Of a stretch of 14,317 bases of DNA, positions 14,188 to 14,317 are shown piece after piece. The position numbers and the translations under genes were made by a program. Positions within the stretch are counted from its first letter, which is position 1. Each line of letters begins with the position of its first letter. Location of the stretch: NCBI GenBank assembly GCA_934645275.1, contig CAKUDW010000023.1, positions 1 to 14,317 of the forward strand. Reading direction: 5' to 3'. The notes under the pieces were generated by a model. The model worked only from the letters and a program-made list of their open reading frames with translations. It was not told the DNA's origin and ran no database searches. The stretch comes from an uncultured Clostridia bacterium (lineage in GTDB: Bacteria > Bacillota_A > Clostridia > Christensenellales > Aristaeellaceae).

Positions 14188-14251
14188 AAGAATCGCCGGC
14201 GCGTTCCCTTGGAATGCGCCGACCCGCAAAACGCTGGTTTTGTCGATTCTT
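14188..14251 (-). repeat. Dispersed structured repeat, copy F
   Basis: On the minus strand the outer stem AAGAATCG/CGATTCTT is a perfect 8 bp. The first hairpin is CAAAAC-CAGC-GTTTTG, then GCGGGTCGGCG, a TTCC/GGAA tip and CGCCGGC. It is nearly collinear with copy D (64 against 63 nt). It lies 36 bases after the vanY-like stop, opposite to that gene's direction. Confidence 0.82.
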
Positions 14252-14265
14252 GCCCTCTAATAAAT

Positions 14266-14290
14266 ATGGGACGGCTGTCGGCCGTCCCAT
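14266..14290. terminator. Strong hairpin downstream of the VanY-like gene
   Basis: ATGGGACGGC (14266-14275) pairs with GCCGTCCCAT (14281-14290), a 10-bp perfect stem. No T-run follows on the plus strand, while AT-rich sequence (TTTATTAG on the minus strand) flanks the other side, so direction and efficiency of termination are uncertain. Confidence 0.45.
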
Positions 14291-14292
14291 CT

Positions 14293-14317
14293 GCTTGTCG
14301 AAAAGAAGCTCTTTCGA
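14293..14317. repeat. Hairpin cut by the window edge, related to 3034-3073
   Basis: GCTTGTCGAAAA followed by TTTCGA at the last bases gives a TCGAAA/TTTCGA stem. It would extend if the next bases read CAAGC. It resembles the AGCTTGTCAAAA...TTTTTCGACAAGCT hairpin at 3041-3066. Confidence 0.4.

Overview
The window looks like the chromosome of a moderately GC-rich Firmicute, most likely class Clostridia. The evidence is Gram-positive-type Shine-Dalgarno (SD) sites, consensus sigma-A promoters, a TPP riboswitch with a transcription attenuator ahead of an ECF-type thiamine transporter (ThiT), a SpoIID/LytB-family protein, and the GlpO-like / FAD-oxidoreductase / DUF1667 operon common in Clostridia and Thermotogae. 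I cannot place it to genus.

Layout. 1-1328 (+): tail of one sugar-type ABC permease and a complete second permease, translationally overlapped, ending at a clear terminator. 1379-2811 (+): a MATE-family exporter with its own extended -10 promoter. 2812-3124: gene-free, crowded with hairpins, including one copy of a dispersed repeat and a terminator. 3125-7061 (-): a pyridoxal/pyridoxamine kinase with its own promoter, and upstream of it a tightly packed three-gene redox operon. 7062-7419: AT-rich divergent promoter region. 7420-12047 (+): a cell-wall operon of a SpoIID/LytB-SH3 protein and a secreted peptidoglycan-binding protein with what looks like a catalytically dead NlpC/P60 domain, overlapped by a TrmN6-like methyltransferase. 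12081-13359 (+): consensus promoter, TPP riboswitch, terminator, three tandem repeat elements, then thiT with an unusual secreted acidic N-terminal extension. 13402-14151 (+): a VanY-type D,D-carboxypeptidase with its own promoter. 14152-14317: another repeat copy and hairpins, cut by the window edge.

The most unusual content is a family of about 60-70 nt structured dispersed repeats, six copies by eye (A to F in the entries). They share an outer stem of AGGAATT/AATTCCT type, a first hairpin whose stem sequence changes while staying paired, and a second arm with a GTCGGCG base and a variable tip. Three lie in tandem in the thiT leader, one lies across the start of the peptidoglycan-binding gene, and two lie in reverse orientation downstream of the MATE and vanY genes. 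I do not recognise this family. All coordinates, folds and alignments were done by eye from the sequence; no database search was run.
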